DNA of 64,000 nt from Lactobacillus intestinalis (GTDB lineage: Bacteria; Bacillota; Bacilli; Lactobacillales; Lactobacillaceae), in contig NZ_CP072983.1 in the NCBI RefSeq assembly GCF_024397795.1, positions 930,001-994,000 on the forward strand, written 5' to 3'. Positions 57,380-64,000 of this stretch are shown one piece after another (the stretch's first letter is position 1; each line of letters begins with the position of its first letter). Both the position numbers and the translations under genes were made by a program. The notes beneath the pieces are model-generated. The model saw nothing but the letters and a program-made list of their open reading frames with translations. It had not been told where the DNA came from and ran no database searches.

Positions 57380-58096
57380 TTATCGACTATTGGCAATTTT
57401 TGCAAAGCCATTCTTTAAAACGGAATCTTTAGCTACAGTCACAATAATTGGATTAGTATTATGACCTTGTTCCAATAAGACAATCGGTTTTTTATTGTGT
57501 AAACAAAATAGATAAGTCAAATGCCAGTTCTTATCTTTGAAATTATCATTATAGATTGCTACCACATTATATTGAGCAATATTCTTGCCTTTTGGCGACC
57601 AGCGCAATTCAATATTCCTATTATTTAGTGTAAAGCTTCGTTGAGTAAACACATCTGGATAAGACAGTCCATTAATAGCTTTTAGAGAATTTTGTCCGTC
57701 ATACTTTTGATATTGTTGTTGAAGGTTTTGACTCCAACTAGCAACAAAATTACTTAATTGTTGATCTTTTTTACTTGTCCATAAAGTAGCTACTTTTTTC
57801 TTTTTTGAATTGACCTTTTTTACGACTTTTTTCTTCTTTTTTGTCTTTTTAGGCTCAGAGCTTGTTTTACTCTTTTTCTTATCTTTGATTTTACTTGGCT
57901 TAACTGCTGCCTTTTTTACTGTCTTTGCAGTTGATGATGAACTTGATTTAGAGCTTGATTTTTTAGCCGCTTTTTCTTCAACTTTAGAAGAAGACCCGAA
58001 TCTAATTCCATCTTTATCAAACTTTATATTACTACATCCTGCAAGTAGAGTTGTAACGAGTAATGCAGTAATACCAACTAACATTCTTTTTTTCAT
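57380..58096 (-). CDS. Lipoprotein with lysine/serine-rich spacer and DUF4767-like C-terminal domain
   Basis: 238 residues. A lipoprotein signal peptide (MKKRMLVGITALLVTT) ends at the lipobox LLAGC (about 17-21), so the mature protein is anchored by the cysteine in the membrane. A long serine- then lysine-rich spacer (about 37-105) could cross the wall. The C-terminal 130 residues (TSKKDQQLSNFVASWSQNLQQQYQKYDG onward) resemble the DUF4767 domain common in lactobacilli; function unknown. The ATG at 58094-58096 follows GGAG by six bases. Confidence 0.82.
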   Translation of the reverse strand: MKKRMLVGITALLVTTLLAGCSNIKFDKDGIRFGSSSKVEEKAAKKSSSKSSSSSTAKTVKKAAVKPSKIKDKKKSKTSSEPKKTKKKKKVVKKVNSKKKKVATLWTSKKDQQLSNFVASWSQNLQQQYQKYDGQNSLKAINGLSYPDVFTQRSFTLNNRNIELRWSPKGKNIAQYNVVAIYNDNFKDKNWHLTYLFCLHNKKPIVLLEQGHNTNPIIVTVAKDSVLKNGFAKIANSR

Positions 58097-58182
58097 TATG
58101 CACTCCAAGTCTATTTATATTTACATCAATTATCACTTATTTCTATTATAAGCTAAAACCACGTAAAACAATATCCAAACAA

Positions 58183-58222
58183 AAAAATACTTGGTTCATT
58201 TTAGCACAAACCAAGTATTTTT
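58183..58222 (-). terminator. Terminator of the 141-aa protein gene
   Basis: 14-bp stem AAAAATACTTGGTT / AACCAAGTATTTTT with a 12-base loop, U-rich on the minus strand. Confidence 0.85.
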
Positions 58223-58237
58223 ATTAATAACAATTAA

Positions 58238-58663
58238 TTACTTTAACTTTCCAGCTTTTTCAAGGATCTTCTTAGACTTTTCAATGTAGTGGTGTTCTGC
58301 TCTGAAGCGCTTGATGTCATAACCATCTTCATCATTCAAGCCCTTAAGCTTCTTGTCAAGTTCACGGTATTCTTTCTTCAAATCTTCCATTACTGGTTCT
58401 TCATCTTTAAGATATACGTAGTGATCTTCTGGTGAACCCTTACGACCTTCACCTTTACGTTCCAAGATCTTGTCTTCATACTTGTCAACTTTACGAGCAT
58501 GCTTCAAGATTGACTTGATGTCCTTAATAGTTTCGTGTTGAGCAGTGCGGTGACGTTCGTCATCCAAACTGTCTTCAATTCTAGTTAAGTGGCTGTCAGC
58601 ATCTGAAATCTTCTTTGCTAATCTGTCCAAAGCTCTCAATTGTCTTTTTTCATAATCTGCCAT
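58238..58663 (-). CDS. Charged helical protein of unknown function
   Basis: 141 residues, no recognised domain, no signal peptide or membrane segment. It is rich in Lys, Glu, Asp and Arg and almost wholly predicted helical, with heptad-like stretches (about 1-60 and 95-140), so a coiled coil or helical bundle is likely; the middle (GEGRKGSPEDHY) may be a turn. The codon choice is very restricted (mostly AAG, GAC/GAA, CGT, CTT), resembling that of HU or ribosomal protein genes here. A perfect AGGAGG site lies nine bases before the ATG at 58661-58663. All this suggests high expression. I do not recognise the family. Confidence 0.7.
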   Translation of the reverse strand: MADYEKRQLRALDRLAKKISDADSHLTRIEDSLDDERHRTAQHETIKDIKSILKHARKVDKYEDKILERKGEGRKGSPEDHYVYLKDEEPVMEDLKKEYRELDKKLKGLNDEDGYDIKRFRAEHHYIEKSKKILEKAGKLK

Positions 58664-58707
58664 AATAATAAACCTCCTAAACAATAGTTTTTTCTTAATT
58701 CAGTTAT

Positions 58708-58736
58708 AGTGTATGTCGAATACAATCCTAGTTCAA
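58708..58736 (-). promoter_or_regulatory. Promoter of the 141-aa protein gene
   Basis: TTGAAC (58731-58736), 17-base spacer, TACACT (58708-58713) on the minus strand, 45 bases upstream of the start codon. Confidence 0.6.
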
Positions 58737-58784
58737 ATAAAAGCACTTGGAATTTTCAACTTTATCAAAATGACTTATTGATAA

Positions 58785-58813
58785 TTGACAACGGTTACAT
58801 TAGAAATTATCAT
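58785..58813 (+). promoter_or_regulatory. Sigma-A promoter of the ROK kinase gene
   Basis: TTGACA (58785-58790), 17-base spacer, TATCAT (58808-58813). Transcription should begin near 58820, inside the 23-bp shared motif at 58813-58835, a suitable place for a repressor. Confidence 0.8.
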
Positions 58814-58835
58814 TTTATTAAAAGTATATATTTTT
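58813..58835 (-). promoter_or_regulatory. Shared 23-bp motif, copy 1 (ROK gene)
   Basis: On the minus strand this is identical at all 23 positions to 59763-59785 on the plus strand; the core reads AAAAATATATACTTTTAAT. It covers the transcription start of the ROK gene. Candidate operator, most simply for the GntR regulator of this locus. Confidence 0.6.
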
Positions 58836-58847
58836 AAGGAGAAAACT

Positions 58848-59714
58848 ATGAATTTAGCTGTGATAGATATTGGTGGAACTACTATTAAAATTGCTACTTG
58901 GAAAAACAATCAACTTCAAGATATTCATGCTGTCAAAACGCCAAAAGAATTGGAAGAATTCTATACTGTTCTTACTAATGAAGTAAATAACATGAAAAAG
59001 AAAACATCTATTAAAGGCGTGGCTATCTCAGCCCCTGGAGCGGTAGATAAAAGTGCCGGCATTATTCGTGGAGCAAGTGCCATCCCTTACATTCATAATT
59101 TTAAAATAGTTGATAAATTACAAAAAAGATTTGATTTACCCGTTAGTATCGAAAATGACGCAAATTCAGCTGCTTTAGGAGAACTTGCTGAAGGTGGCGG
59201 ACAAGGCTGTAGCAGCATGGCCTTTTTTGTAATTGGAACAGGAATTGGTGGTGCACTGATTATTGATCATAAAATTTGGCATGGAGCTCATTTGTATGGT
59301 GGAGAATTCGGCTATATGATCATTAACGGCAAGCAGTTGAGTACTCTCGCCTCTCCCGTCGCAATGGCTAAAAGATATAATGAACAAACAAATTCCAATT
59401 TAGATGGACAAACCGTTTTTGCATTAGCAGATCAAGGAGACAAAATTGCAAAAAAAGAGCGTCAGACTTTGATTCATTCTTTAGCCCTTGCAATTTTTAA
59501 CACCCAACACAGTTTTGATCCAGAAAAAATTGTTCTTGGAGGAGGAATTTCCAATAATCCTGAATTAATCCCTCTTCTTAATGAAGAAATCCAAAAAATT
59601 TATTCTTCTATAGAAATAGCAACGGTTCAGCCGAATATTGTTTTATGTAAACTAAAAAGCGACGCCAATCTCCGAGGAGCAGTTGCAGATTTTGAGCAGG
59701 AACTTAATAAATAA
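58848..59714 (+). CDS. ROK family sugar kinase without zinc motif (possible beta-glucoside kinase)
   Basis: 288 residues from the ATG at 58848, behind AAGGAG. ATP-binding DIGGTTIKIA (about 6-15), catalytic aspartate in ENDANSAALGE (about 102-112) and GTGIGGALI (about 126-134) are intact. The usual GEIGHM plus CxCGxxGCxE zinc site is replaced by GGEFGYMIINGKQLSTLAS, with no cysteine cluster. Zinc-less ROK proteins include BglK-type beta-glucoside kinases of Klebsiella and Listeria. Together with the GH1 and PTS genes that follow, this suggests phosphorylation of a beta-glucoside or of released glucose. No helix-turn-helix, so not a ROK repressor. Regulated by its own promoter and the 23-bp motif. 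Confidence 0.78.
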   Translation: MNLAVIDIGGTTIKIATWKNNQLQDIHAVKTPKELEEFYTVLTNEVNNMKKKTSIKGVAISAPGAVDKSAGIIRGASAIPYIHNFKIVDKLQKRFDLPVSIENDANSAALGELAEGGGQGCSSMAFFVIGTGIGGALIIDHKIWHGAHLYGGEFGYMIINGKQLSTLASPVAMAKRYNEQTNSNLDGQTVFALADQGDKIAKKERQTLIHSLALAIFNTQHSFDPEKIVLGGGISNNPELIPLLNEEIQKIYSSIEIATVQPNIVLCKLKSDANLRGAVADFEQELNK

Positions 59715-59724
59715 TTAAAATTTG

Positions 59725-59755
59725 AAAAGCTTGATATATCAGGCTTTTCTTTTTG
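59725..59755 (+). terminator. Terminator of the ROK gene
   Basis: AAAAGC-TGATATATCA-GCTTTT stem with TTTTTG after it, 10 bases after the stop codon. Confidence 0.78.
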
Positions 59756-59762
59756 TTTTAGA

Positions 59763-59785
59763 AAAAATATATACTTTTAATAAAA
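59763..59785 (+). promoter_or_regulatory. Shared 23-bp motif, copy 2 (GH1-PTS operon)
   Basis: Exact partner of the site at 58813-58835. Here it also overlaps the left arm of a 15-base inverted repeat (59760-59774 and 59789-59803, 14 of 15 matching), giving a palindromic operator-like region upstream of the -10 at 59814-59819. Confidence 0.6.
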
Positions 59786-59813
59786 ACGGTATTTATTTTT
59801 TCTAAAGAAAGCT

Positions 59814-59819
59814 CTATAC
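59814..59819 (+). promoter_or_regulatory. -10 element of the GH1-PTS operon
   Basis: TATACT about 47 bases before the GH1 start codon; no convincing -35, compatible with a regulated promoter. A second possible start lies further upstream (TTGTTT at 59753 with TTTAAT at 59776). Confidence 0.4.
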
Positions 59820-59835
59820 TTTATTTGTAAATAAT

Positions 59836-59849
59836 TGAAAGTGCTTACA
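59836..59849 (+). promoter_or_regulatory. cre site (CcpA) in front of the GH1-PTS operon
   Basis: TGAAAGTGCTTACA matches TGNAANCGNWNNCW at 13 of 14 positions (T for C at position 7). It lies between the -10 and the ribosome binding site, where CcpA binding would block transcription in the presence of glucose. Confidence 0.65.
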
Positions 59850-59865
59850 GAGGAGATATTAAATT

Positions 59866-61248
59866 ATGACTGAAGAGCGTAAATTACCATCTTCATTCTT
59901 CTGGGGTAATTCAGTTTCAAGTATGCAAACTGAAGGAGCTTGGAATGAAGATGGCAAAGGTTTGTCCGTTTATGATGTCCGACCTGCTACTGAAAACACA
60001 ACCGATTGGCATGTAGCAATTGATGAATATCACAGATACGATGAAGATTTAGATTTAATGAAAGATATGAATATGAATATGTATCGTATTCAAATTTCAT
60101 GGTCTAGAGTTTGCCCTGATGGTGATGGCGAATTTAATCAAAAAGGAATTGAATTTTATGATCGCTTAATCAATTCTATGCTTAAACGTGGAATTGAACC
60201 GATGGTTTGTCTTTACCACTTCGATATGCCACTTCATTTAGCTAAAAAGTATAACGGCTTTATGTCTCGACACGTGGTAGATGCCTTTATAAGATTTGGC
60301 AAAAAAATGATTGACCATTTTTCTGACAGAGTTAAATATTGGATTGTCTTTAATGAACATAACCTCTATTTCCAAGATGAAGTATTCAATATTTCTGGAT
60401 ATGAAAAAGGTGACAAATCTTTAGACGATATGTATACAATTTTCCATCATACTATGGTAGCGCATGTTTATCTTGCTAATTATATTCATGAGAACTATGA
60501 CGATGTCAAAATTGGCGGAATGCTTGCTTACCAACAGATCTATCCTGAAACTAGTAATCCAGAAGATGTTTGGGCAGCAAAACAGGTGCAAGAATTTTTA
60601 AACTTTAATATTTATGATGCTGATACTGGACGGGGTTATTCACCAGAAGTAATGCAATATGCTAAGACTCATAATATTAAGATGGATATTACTAATGAAA
60701 ATTTAGAAATAATGAAAAAAGCTAAAGCTGACTTCCTTGCCTTTTCTTACTACTCTTCTTGGGTACTATCTGCTAAAAAAATTCCTGAAGGTGAAGCACC
60801 TAACCGCTATCTTAATCAAGGTGGCGTTCAAGCCAAATTTGTTAAAACAAATGACTGGGGTTGGGCAATTGATCCTTTAGGCTTCAGAAATGCTATTACG
60901 ACCATGTACAACTATTACCGTATCCCTATTTTTCCAATTGAAAATGGAATTGGTTTTAAAGAAACTTGGGATGGTAAGAACCTGATTGAAGATGATGCAA
61001 GAATTGCTTATCACGAAGAACATATTAAGGCAATGAAAGATTCAATTTTCTTAGATGGTGCAAAAGTTCTGGGTTATCTTGGCTGGGGCTTAATCGATAT
61101 CCCTAGCTCTCATGCCGATATGGAAAAAAGATACGGCGCAGTTTACGTAAATCGTAGTAATCACGGTTTGAAAGATTTAAAACGTGTACCAAAGAAGTCC
61201 TTCTATTGGTTCCAAAAAATACTTAAAGATAATGGAGATGAATTATAA
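59866..61248 (+). CDS. GH1 6-phospho-beta-glucosidase
   Basis: Cleaves phosphorylated beta-glucosides taken up by a PTS. 460 residues, (beta/alpha)8 barrel. It starts with LPSSFFWGNSVSSMQTEGAW; the acid/base glutamate is in VFNEHN (about residue 165; most relatives have NEP or NEIN) and the nucleophile in PIENGIG (about residue 364). AYHEEHIKAM and LGWGLIDIPSSHADMEKRYG, with the phosphate-binding serine/lysine/tyrosine region, support the 6-phospho type. First gene of an operon: its stop overlaps the PTS IIC start (TAATG). Confidence 0.9.
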   Translation: MTEERKLPSSFFWGNSVSSMQTEGAWNEDGKGLSVYDVRPATENTTDWHVAIDEYHRYDEDLDLMKDMNMNMYRIQISWSRVCPDGDGEFNQKGIEFYDRLINSMLKRGIEPMVCLYHFDMPLHLAKKYNGFMSRHVVDAFIRFGKKMIDHFSDRVKYWIVFNEHNLYFQDEVFNISGYEKGDKSLDDMYTIFHHTMVAHVYLANYIHENYDDVKIGGMLAYQQIYPETSNPEDVWAAKQVQEFLNFNIYDADTGRGYSPEVMQYAKTHNIKMDITNENLEIMKKAKADFLAFSYYSSWVLSAKKIPEGEAPNRYLNQGGVQAKFVKTNDWGWAIDPLGFRNAITTMYNYYRIPIFPIENGIGFKETWDGKNLIEDDARIAYHEEHIKAMKDSIFLDGAKVLGYLGWGLIDIPSSHADMEKRYGAVYVNRSNHGLKDLKRVPKKSFYWFQKILKDNGDEL

Positions 61249-62693
61249 TGGCTGAACAAAAACAATCAAAAGTCTCAACCTTTGTCAATCAACATATTTT
61301 GCCTCCTGTTATGAAATTTGTTAATACGAAGGCAATCACGGCTTTGCAAAATGGTATGATTTATACTTTACCATTTATCATTATTGGATCGATTTTCCTG
61401 CTTTTAGGAAACTTGCCTGTCCAATCATGGGCCAACGCAGTTAACGCTTCTGGTTGGGGTGCATTCTTTAACCAAGCTTACACTGTAACTTTCAACGTTA
61501 TGTCACTTTGGGCATCAATTGGTATTGCCTATATTTATGTAAAAAATGAAGGTTATGAACCACTTGCTCCAGGTCTTACTTCCTGTGCAACTTTCTTAAT
61601 GCTTCAAACTTTGAACATTGCTAACCCACTTAAGACTGCTTTAACTAGCGGTATTAAAAACGGTAACGATGTAGTTATGTCTGCAAAAACTGTTACTGAA
61701 AACATTGATAAATTGCCTCATGCTATGCAAACTTTCCTTGAAGCTCCAGTAACCGGGGTTGTTAACATCACTTGGCTTGGTGGAGACGGAATGATTGCCG
61801 CAATCATCTGTGGTTTACTTGTTGGTTGGATTTACTCAAGCATTATGAAGGCTGGTTGGACAATCAAGCTTCCTAAGCAAGTTCCACCTGCAGTTTCTAA
61901 CCAATTTACCGCGATGATTCCATCAGGTATTATCTTGATTGGTGCAATGTTCATTTATGCAGCATTTAACGCATTTGCACATACCGACTTTTTACAATGG
62001 GTTTACACCACTTTACAAATCCCTCTACAAGGTATTTCTGATTCATTCGGTGGAGCCTTAGCAATTGGATTCTTAGTTCCATTCTTCTGGTTCTTTGGTG
62101 TGCACGGTGGTTTGATTGTTGGTTCATTAGCTGGTCCAATGCTTCAAGCCAACTCATTCGATAATGCTCAATTGTACAAAGCTGGTAAATTAACGATTGC
62201 CAACGGTGCCCACGTTGTTACTAACGAATTTTACAACAACTTTATTAACTTAACTGGTTCAGGTATTACCATTGGTTTAATCATTTTTACTGTAGTGGCC
62301 GCTAAGTCTATCCAACTTAAATCAATTGGTAAATTGGAATTAGTACCTGGTATCTTTAACATTAACGAACCATTCCTCTTCGGTTTACCAATTGTTATGA
62401 ACCCATTCCTTGCTATTCCATTCTTCTTAACTCCAGTTGTAGTTGCTGCTTCAACTTACTTTGTAATCAAAACCGGTATCGTACCTCCATTGAATGGTTT
62501 CGCTTGTCCTTGGACAGTACCAGCGATTATATCAGGTGCCTTAATCGGTGGTTGGAAGATGGCCGTATGGCAGGCATGTACCCTAGTTATTTCAACTTTG
62601 ATTTACTGGCCATTTGCTAAGAAATACGACAACATTTTGCTTAAACGTGAAGCTGCTAAAAAAGCTCAAGAAGCAAAAGGTGCTACAAAATAA
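61248..62693 (+). CDS. PTS system IIC component, cellobiose/lichenan (Lac) family
   Basis: 481 residues, about ten membrane segments; only the IIC domain is present. ALQNGMIYTLPFIIIGSIFLLLGN (about 31-54) and the FNINEPFLFGLPIVMNP motif (about 376-392) are typical of EIIC of the Lac/CelB family. There are no IIA or IIB genes beside it, so it must borrow those from another locus. The ribosome binding site GGAGATG lies within the end of the GH1 gene; translation is coupled by the one-base overlap. Confidence 0.92.
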   Translation: MAEQKQSKVSTFVNQHILPPVMKFVNTKAITALQNGMIYTLPFIIIGSIFLLLGNLPVQSWANAVNASGWGAFFNQAYTVTFNVMSLWASIGIAYIYVKNEGYEPLAPGLTSCATFLMLQTLNIANPLKTALTSGIKNGNDVVMSAKTVTENIDKLPHAMQTFLEAPVTGVVNITWLGGDGMIAAIICGLLVGWIYSSIMKAGWTIKLPKQVPPAVSNQFTAMIPSGIILIGAMFIYAAFNAFAHTDFLQWVYTTLQIPLQGISDSFGGALAIGFLVPFFWFFGVHGGLIVGSLAGPMLQANSFDNAQLYKAGKLTIANGAHVVTNEFYNNFINLTGSGITIGLIIFTVVAAKSIQLKSIGKLELVPGIFNINEPFLFGLPIVMNPFLAIPFFLTPVVVAASTYFVIKTGIVPPLNGFACPWTVPAIISGALIGGWKMAVWQACTLVISTLIYWPFAKKYDNILLKREAAKKAQEAKGATK

Positions 62694-62708
62694 AAAGAGG
62701 TTTTAATA

Positions 62709-62957
62709 ATGAATGAAGAAGTAAAAATCGTTAATGAATTCGATCATAATAATCATCATTTTAAAATTGGGGTAAGTGCTGATGGACAAGTTTCAGTTTA
62801 TGTCGATAATGAAACAAAGGCCCATCATGGCTATCACTTCCCTGGTGTTATTCAAATTCCAAAAGGAATTGAACTTGATGGACAAATGATTTTGAGATTA
62901 CCAATTGATTGTGATGACGCAATTAAAGAAGGAATTTCAAAATTAAAAGCCGAATAA
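62709..62957 (+). CDS. Small protein of unknown function in the PTS operon
   Basis: 82 residues, acidic, histidine-rich in the first half (FDHNNHHFKIG; KAHHGYHFPG). Predicted mainly beta strand with a C-terminal helix; no cysteine, no membrane span, no known motif. An AAGAGG site precedes the ATG and it follows the IIC gene by 15 bases, before a strong terminator, so it is a true member of the operon. It lacks the phosphorylation cysteine of an EIIB and the helical fold of an EIIA, so it is not simply the missing PTS subunit. Role unknown. Confidence 0.7.
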   Translation: MNEEVKIVNEFDHNNHHFKIGVSADGQVSVYVDNETKAHHGYHFPGVIQIPKGIELDGQMILRLPIDCDDAIKEGISKLKAE

Positions 62958-62962
62958 GCTGA

Positions 62963-63013
62963 AGAGATGTTATTGACATGCTAAGATAAATAGAGTCAGT
63001 AGCATCTCTTTTT
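62963..63013 (+). terminator. Strong terminator of the GH1-PTS-small protein operon
   Basis: 15-bp stem without mismatches (two G-U pairs), AGAGATGTTATTGAC with GTCAGTAGCATCTCT, a 17-base loop and a five-T tail. It separates the operon from the GntR gene. Confidence 0.9.
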
Positions 63014-63076
63014 ACTTAGGTATTGAGCGATGACTATTCAAATTTTCAAAACTTAAATAGAAATCGGATGAAAAAC

Positions 63077-63799
63077 ATGACACATGCAAAATATTTAGAA
63101 ATTGCCAAGATAATTAGCCAAAGAATTAATGACGGTACTTATACTAGTCGTCTCCCCCTTCCAGATCAAGAAACTTTAGCTAAGGAATTTGGCGTTAGTC
63201 GATTAACTGTTAAAAAAGCTTTAGATGGCTTAGAAAGACAAGGACTAGTATATAAACAATCTGGTCTAGGTACTTTTGTTTCTAGCAACATCCCTATTAA
63301 AAGCAGCATCGACTCTCCTGCGAATATGTTTATGGGACTTAAAAAGCAACTTGGATCAAGTAATGTTAAAAGTGAAATTTTACATTTTTCTGTCGAATTT
63401 CCCAGTGAACAAATCCAAAAAAATCTCGACTTAAAATCTTCGGATCCAGTCTATGATATTGTCCGTTTGAGAATTGTAGATGATTTACCGTTTATCATTG
63501 AACATACTTACATGCCTGTTACTTTAGTTCCTAACTTAAATGATGAAATTCTTCATAATTCTATTTATGAATACATGCATCATACGCTTCATCTCAAATT
63601 TGGTCACGCTTATCGTAAAATTCGCGCGGCAAAATCAAGCGAATACGATCAAAAATACCTAAATGCCAAAAAAGATGATCCTATGCTTGAATTAGAGCAA
63701 ATTGTTTGGCTGACAAACGGTCAACCAATTGAATACTCTACAAGCAGAAATCGTTATGATCAACGCGATTATACGGTTTTAGAGAATAATAGATTTTAG
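63077..63799 (+). CDS. GntR/HutC-family transcriptional regulator (UTRA domain)
   Basis: About 240 residues. N-terminal winged helix-turn-helix (LPDQETLAKEFGVSRLTVKKALDGLERQGLVYKQSGLGTFV) and C-terminal UTRA effector domain (DPVYDIVRLRIVDDLPFIIEHTYMPV; PIEYSTSRNRYDQRDY) which usually binds a sugar phosphate. The start is uncertain: ATG at 63077 (MTHAKY) fits the family and has GGATGA upstream; ATG at 63068 and a TTG at 63023 are alternatives. It precedes the second GH1 gene by nine bases and likely represses both operons. Confidence 0.87.
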   Translation: MTHAKYLEIAKIISQRINDGTYTSRLPLPDQETLAKEFGVSRLTVKKALDGLERQGLVYKQSGLGTFVSSNIPIKSSIDSPANMFMGLKKQLGSSNVKSEILHFSVEFPSEQIQKNLDLKSSDPVYDIVRLRIVDDLPFIIEHTYMPVTLVPNLNDEILHNSIYEYMHHTLHLKFGHAYRKIRAAKSSEYDQKYLNAKKDDPMLELEQIVWLTNGQPIEYSTSRNRYDQRDYTVLENNRF

Positions 63800-63808
63800 A
63801 GGTATTAG

Positions 63809-64000
63809 ATGCTAAATAAAAATTTTACTTGGGGTGGCGCAAGTGCCGCTAACCAATACGAAGGTGGCTACAATGAAGGTGGGAAAGGCTTAAATGCTGT
63901 TGATGTTTTAACCAACGGGTCAAATAGCAAACCTAGAAAAGTTACTTGGAAAAAGCCAAACGGTGAAACTGGCGCTACCCCTCTTGTTTGGGGAGCAGAT
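63809..64000 (+). CDS. Second GH1 6-phospho-beta-glucosidase, cut by the window edge
   Basis: Only the first 64 codons are visible: FTWGGASAANQYEGGYNEGGKGLNAVDVLT is the standard GH1 6-phospho-beta-glucosidase N terminus (BglA/AscB type). The ATG at 63809-63811 follows GAGG and lies nine bases after the GntR stop, so the two form one transcript. It is not a duplicate of the GH1 at 59866, which has a different N terminus. The rest cannot be described. Confidence 0.85.
   Translation, partial: MLNKNFTWGGASAANQYEGGYNEGGKGLNAVDVLTNGSNSKPRKVTWKKPNGETGATPLVWGAD

Noticed and set aside
1..64000. CRISPR arrays, insertion sequences, prophage genes, tRNA or rRNA genes
   Set aside because: I looked for regularly spaced repeats, transposase or integrase genes and tRNA/rRNA-like sequence in all intergenic spaces and saw none; the only recombinase is the XerD-family gene in a housekeeping operon.

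Overview
The window is an ordinary, AT-rich (low-GC) Firmicute chromosome segment from a Lactobacillus, most likely of the L. johnsonii / L. gasseri / L. acidophilus group. The evidence is gene content and order: ylqF-rnhB-dprA-topA-trmFO-hslV-hslU; cvfB-xerD-ribT-scpA-scpB-rluB; cmk-rpsA-der-hup; pfkA-pyk next to a Gram-positive dnaE; and PTS/GH1 beta-glucoside genes. Other signs are strong AGGAGG-type ribosome binding sites and simple stem-U terminators. The species is an inference; no rRNA or tRNA gene is present to anchor it. I see no prophage, insertion sequence or CRISPR array.

Layout. 1-12.3 kb: ppaC (cut by the left edge), a LysR regulator, topoisomerase IV (parE-parC), plsY, a LysR effector domain without a DNA-binding domain, a GalM-like epimerase, the hslVU protease and trmFO. 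12.3-24.3 kb: topA, dprA, rnhB, ylqF, an NhaP-type antiporter, yozE, degV, a hemolysin III (TrhA) protein, an RclA-like flavoprotein, cca and a YitT protein. 24.3-31.1 kb: a TPR protein, hup, der, rpsA, cmk, a LysM membrane protein, and ribU under an FMN riboswitch. 31.1-38.1 kb: a tightly overlapped operon cvfB-xerD(degenerate)-ribT-scpA-scpB-rluB, then pfkA-pyk. 38.3-50.8 kb: dnaE, a DUF2929 protein, a cytosolic 5'-nucleotidase, rpmF, the run obgE-acyltransferase-rnz-SDR-lapA, and uvrC. 50.9-58.7 kb: DedA, an amino-acid permease, a HAD phosphatase with a 2-hydroxyacid dehydrogenase, an aldo/keto reductase, a candidate small RNA, coaBC, a DUF4767-like lipoprotein and a charged 141-aa protein of unknown function. 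58.8-64 kb: an accessory beta-glucoside locus (ROK kinase, GH1, PTS IIC, an 82-aa unknown, a GntR regulator and a second GH1 cut by the right edge).

How the genes work together. Most are housekeeping genes for DNA topology, chromosome segregation, translation and glycolysis. The right-hand locus is the accessory part. A PTS permease brings in a beta-glucoside as its phosphate and GH1 enzymes cleave it. A ROK kinase lacking the zinc motif may phosphorylate free sugar or glucoside, and GntR plus CcpA probably control expression. A 23-bp motif is shared exactly, in opposite orientation, by the promoter regions of the ROK gene and the GH1-PTS operon; it is the best candidate here for an undescribed regulatory site. 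Other points worth a look are the XerD-family protein with two altered catalytic positions, the absence of xerC from its usual place, the dprA ribosome binding site buried in a hairpin, the promoter-terminator pair near 55.9 kb and the free-standing LysR effector domain.
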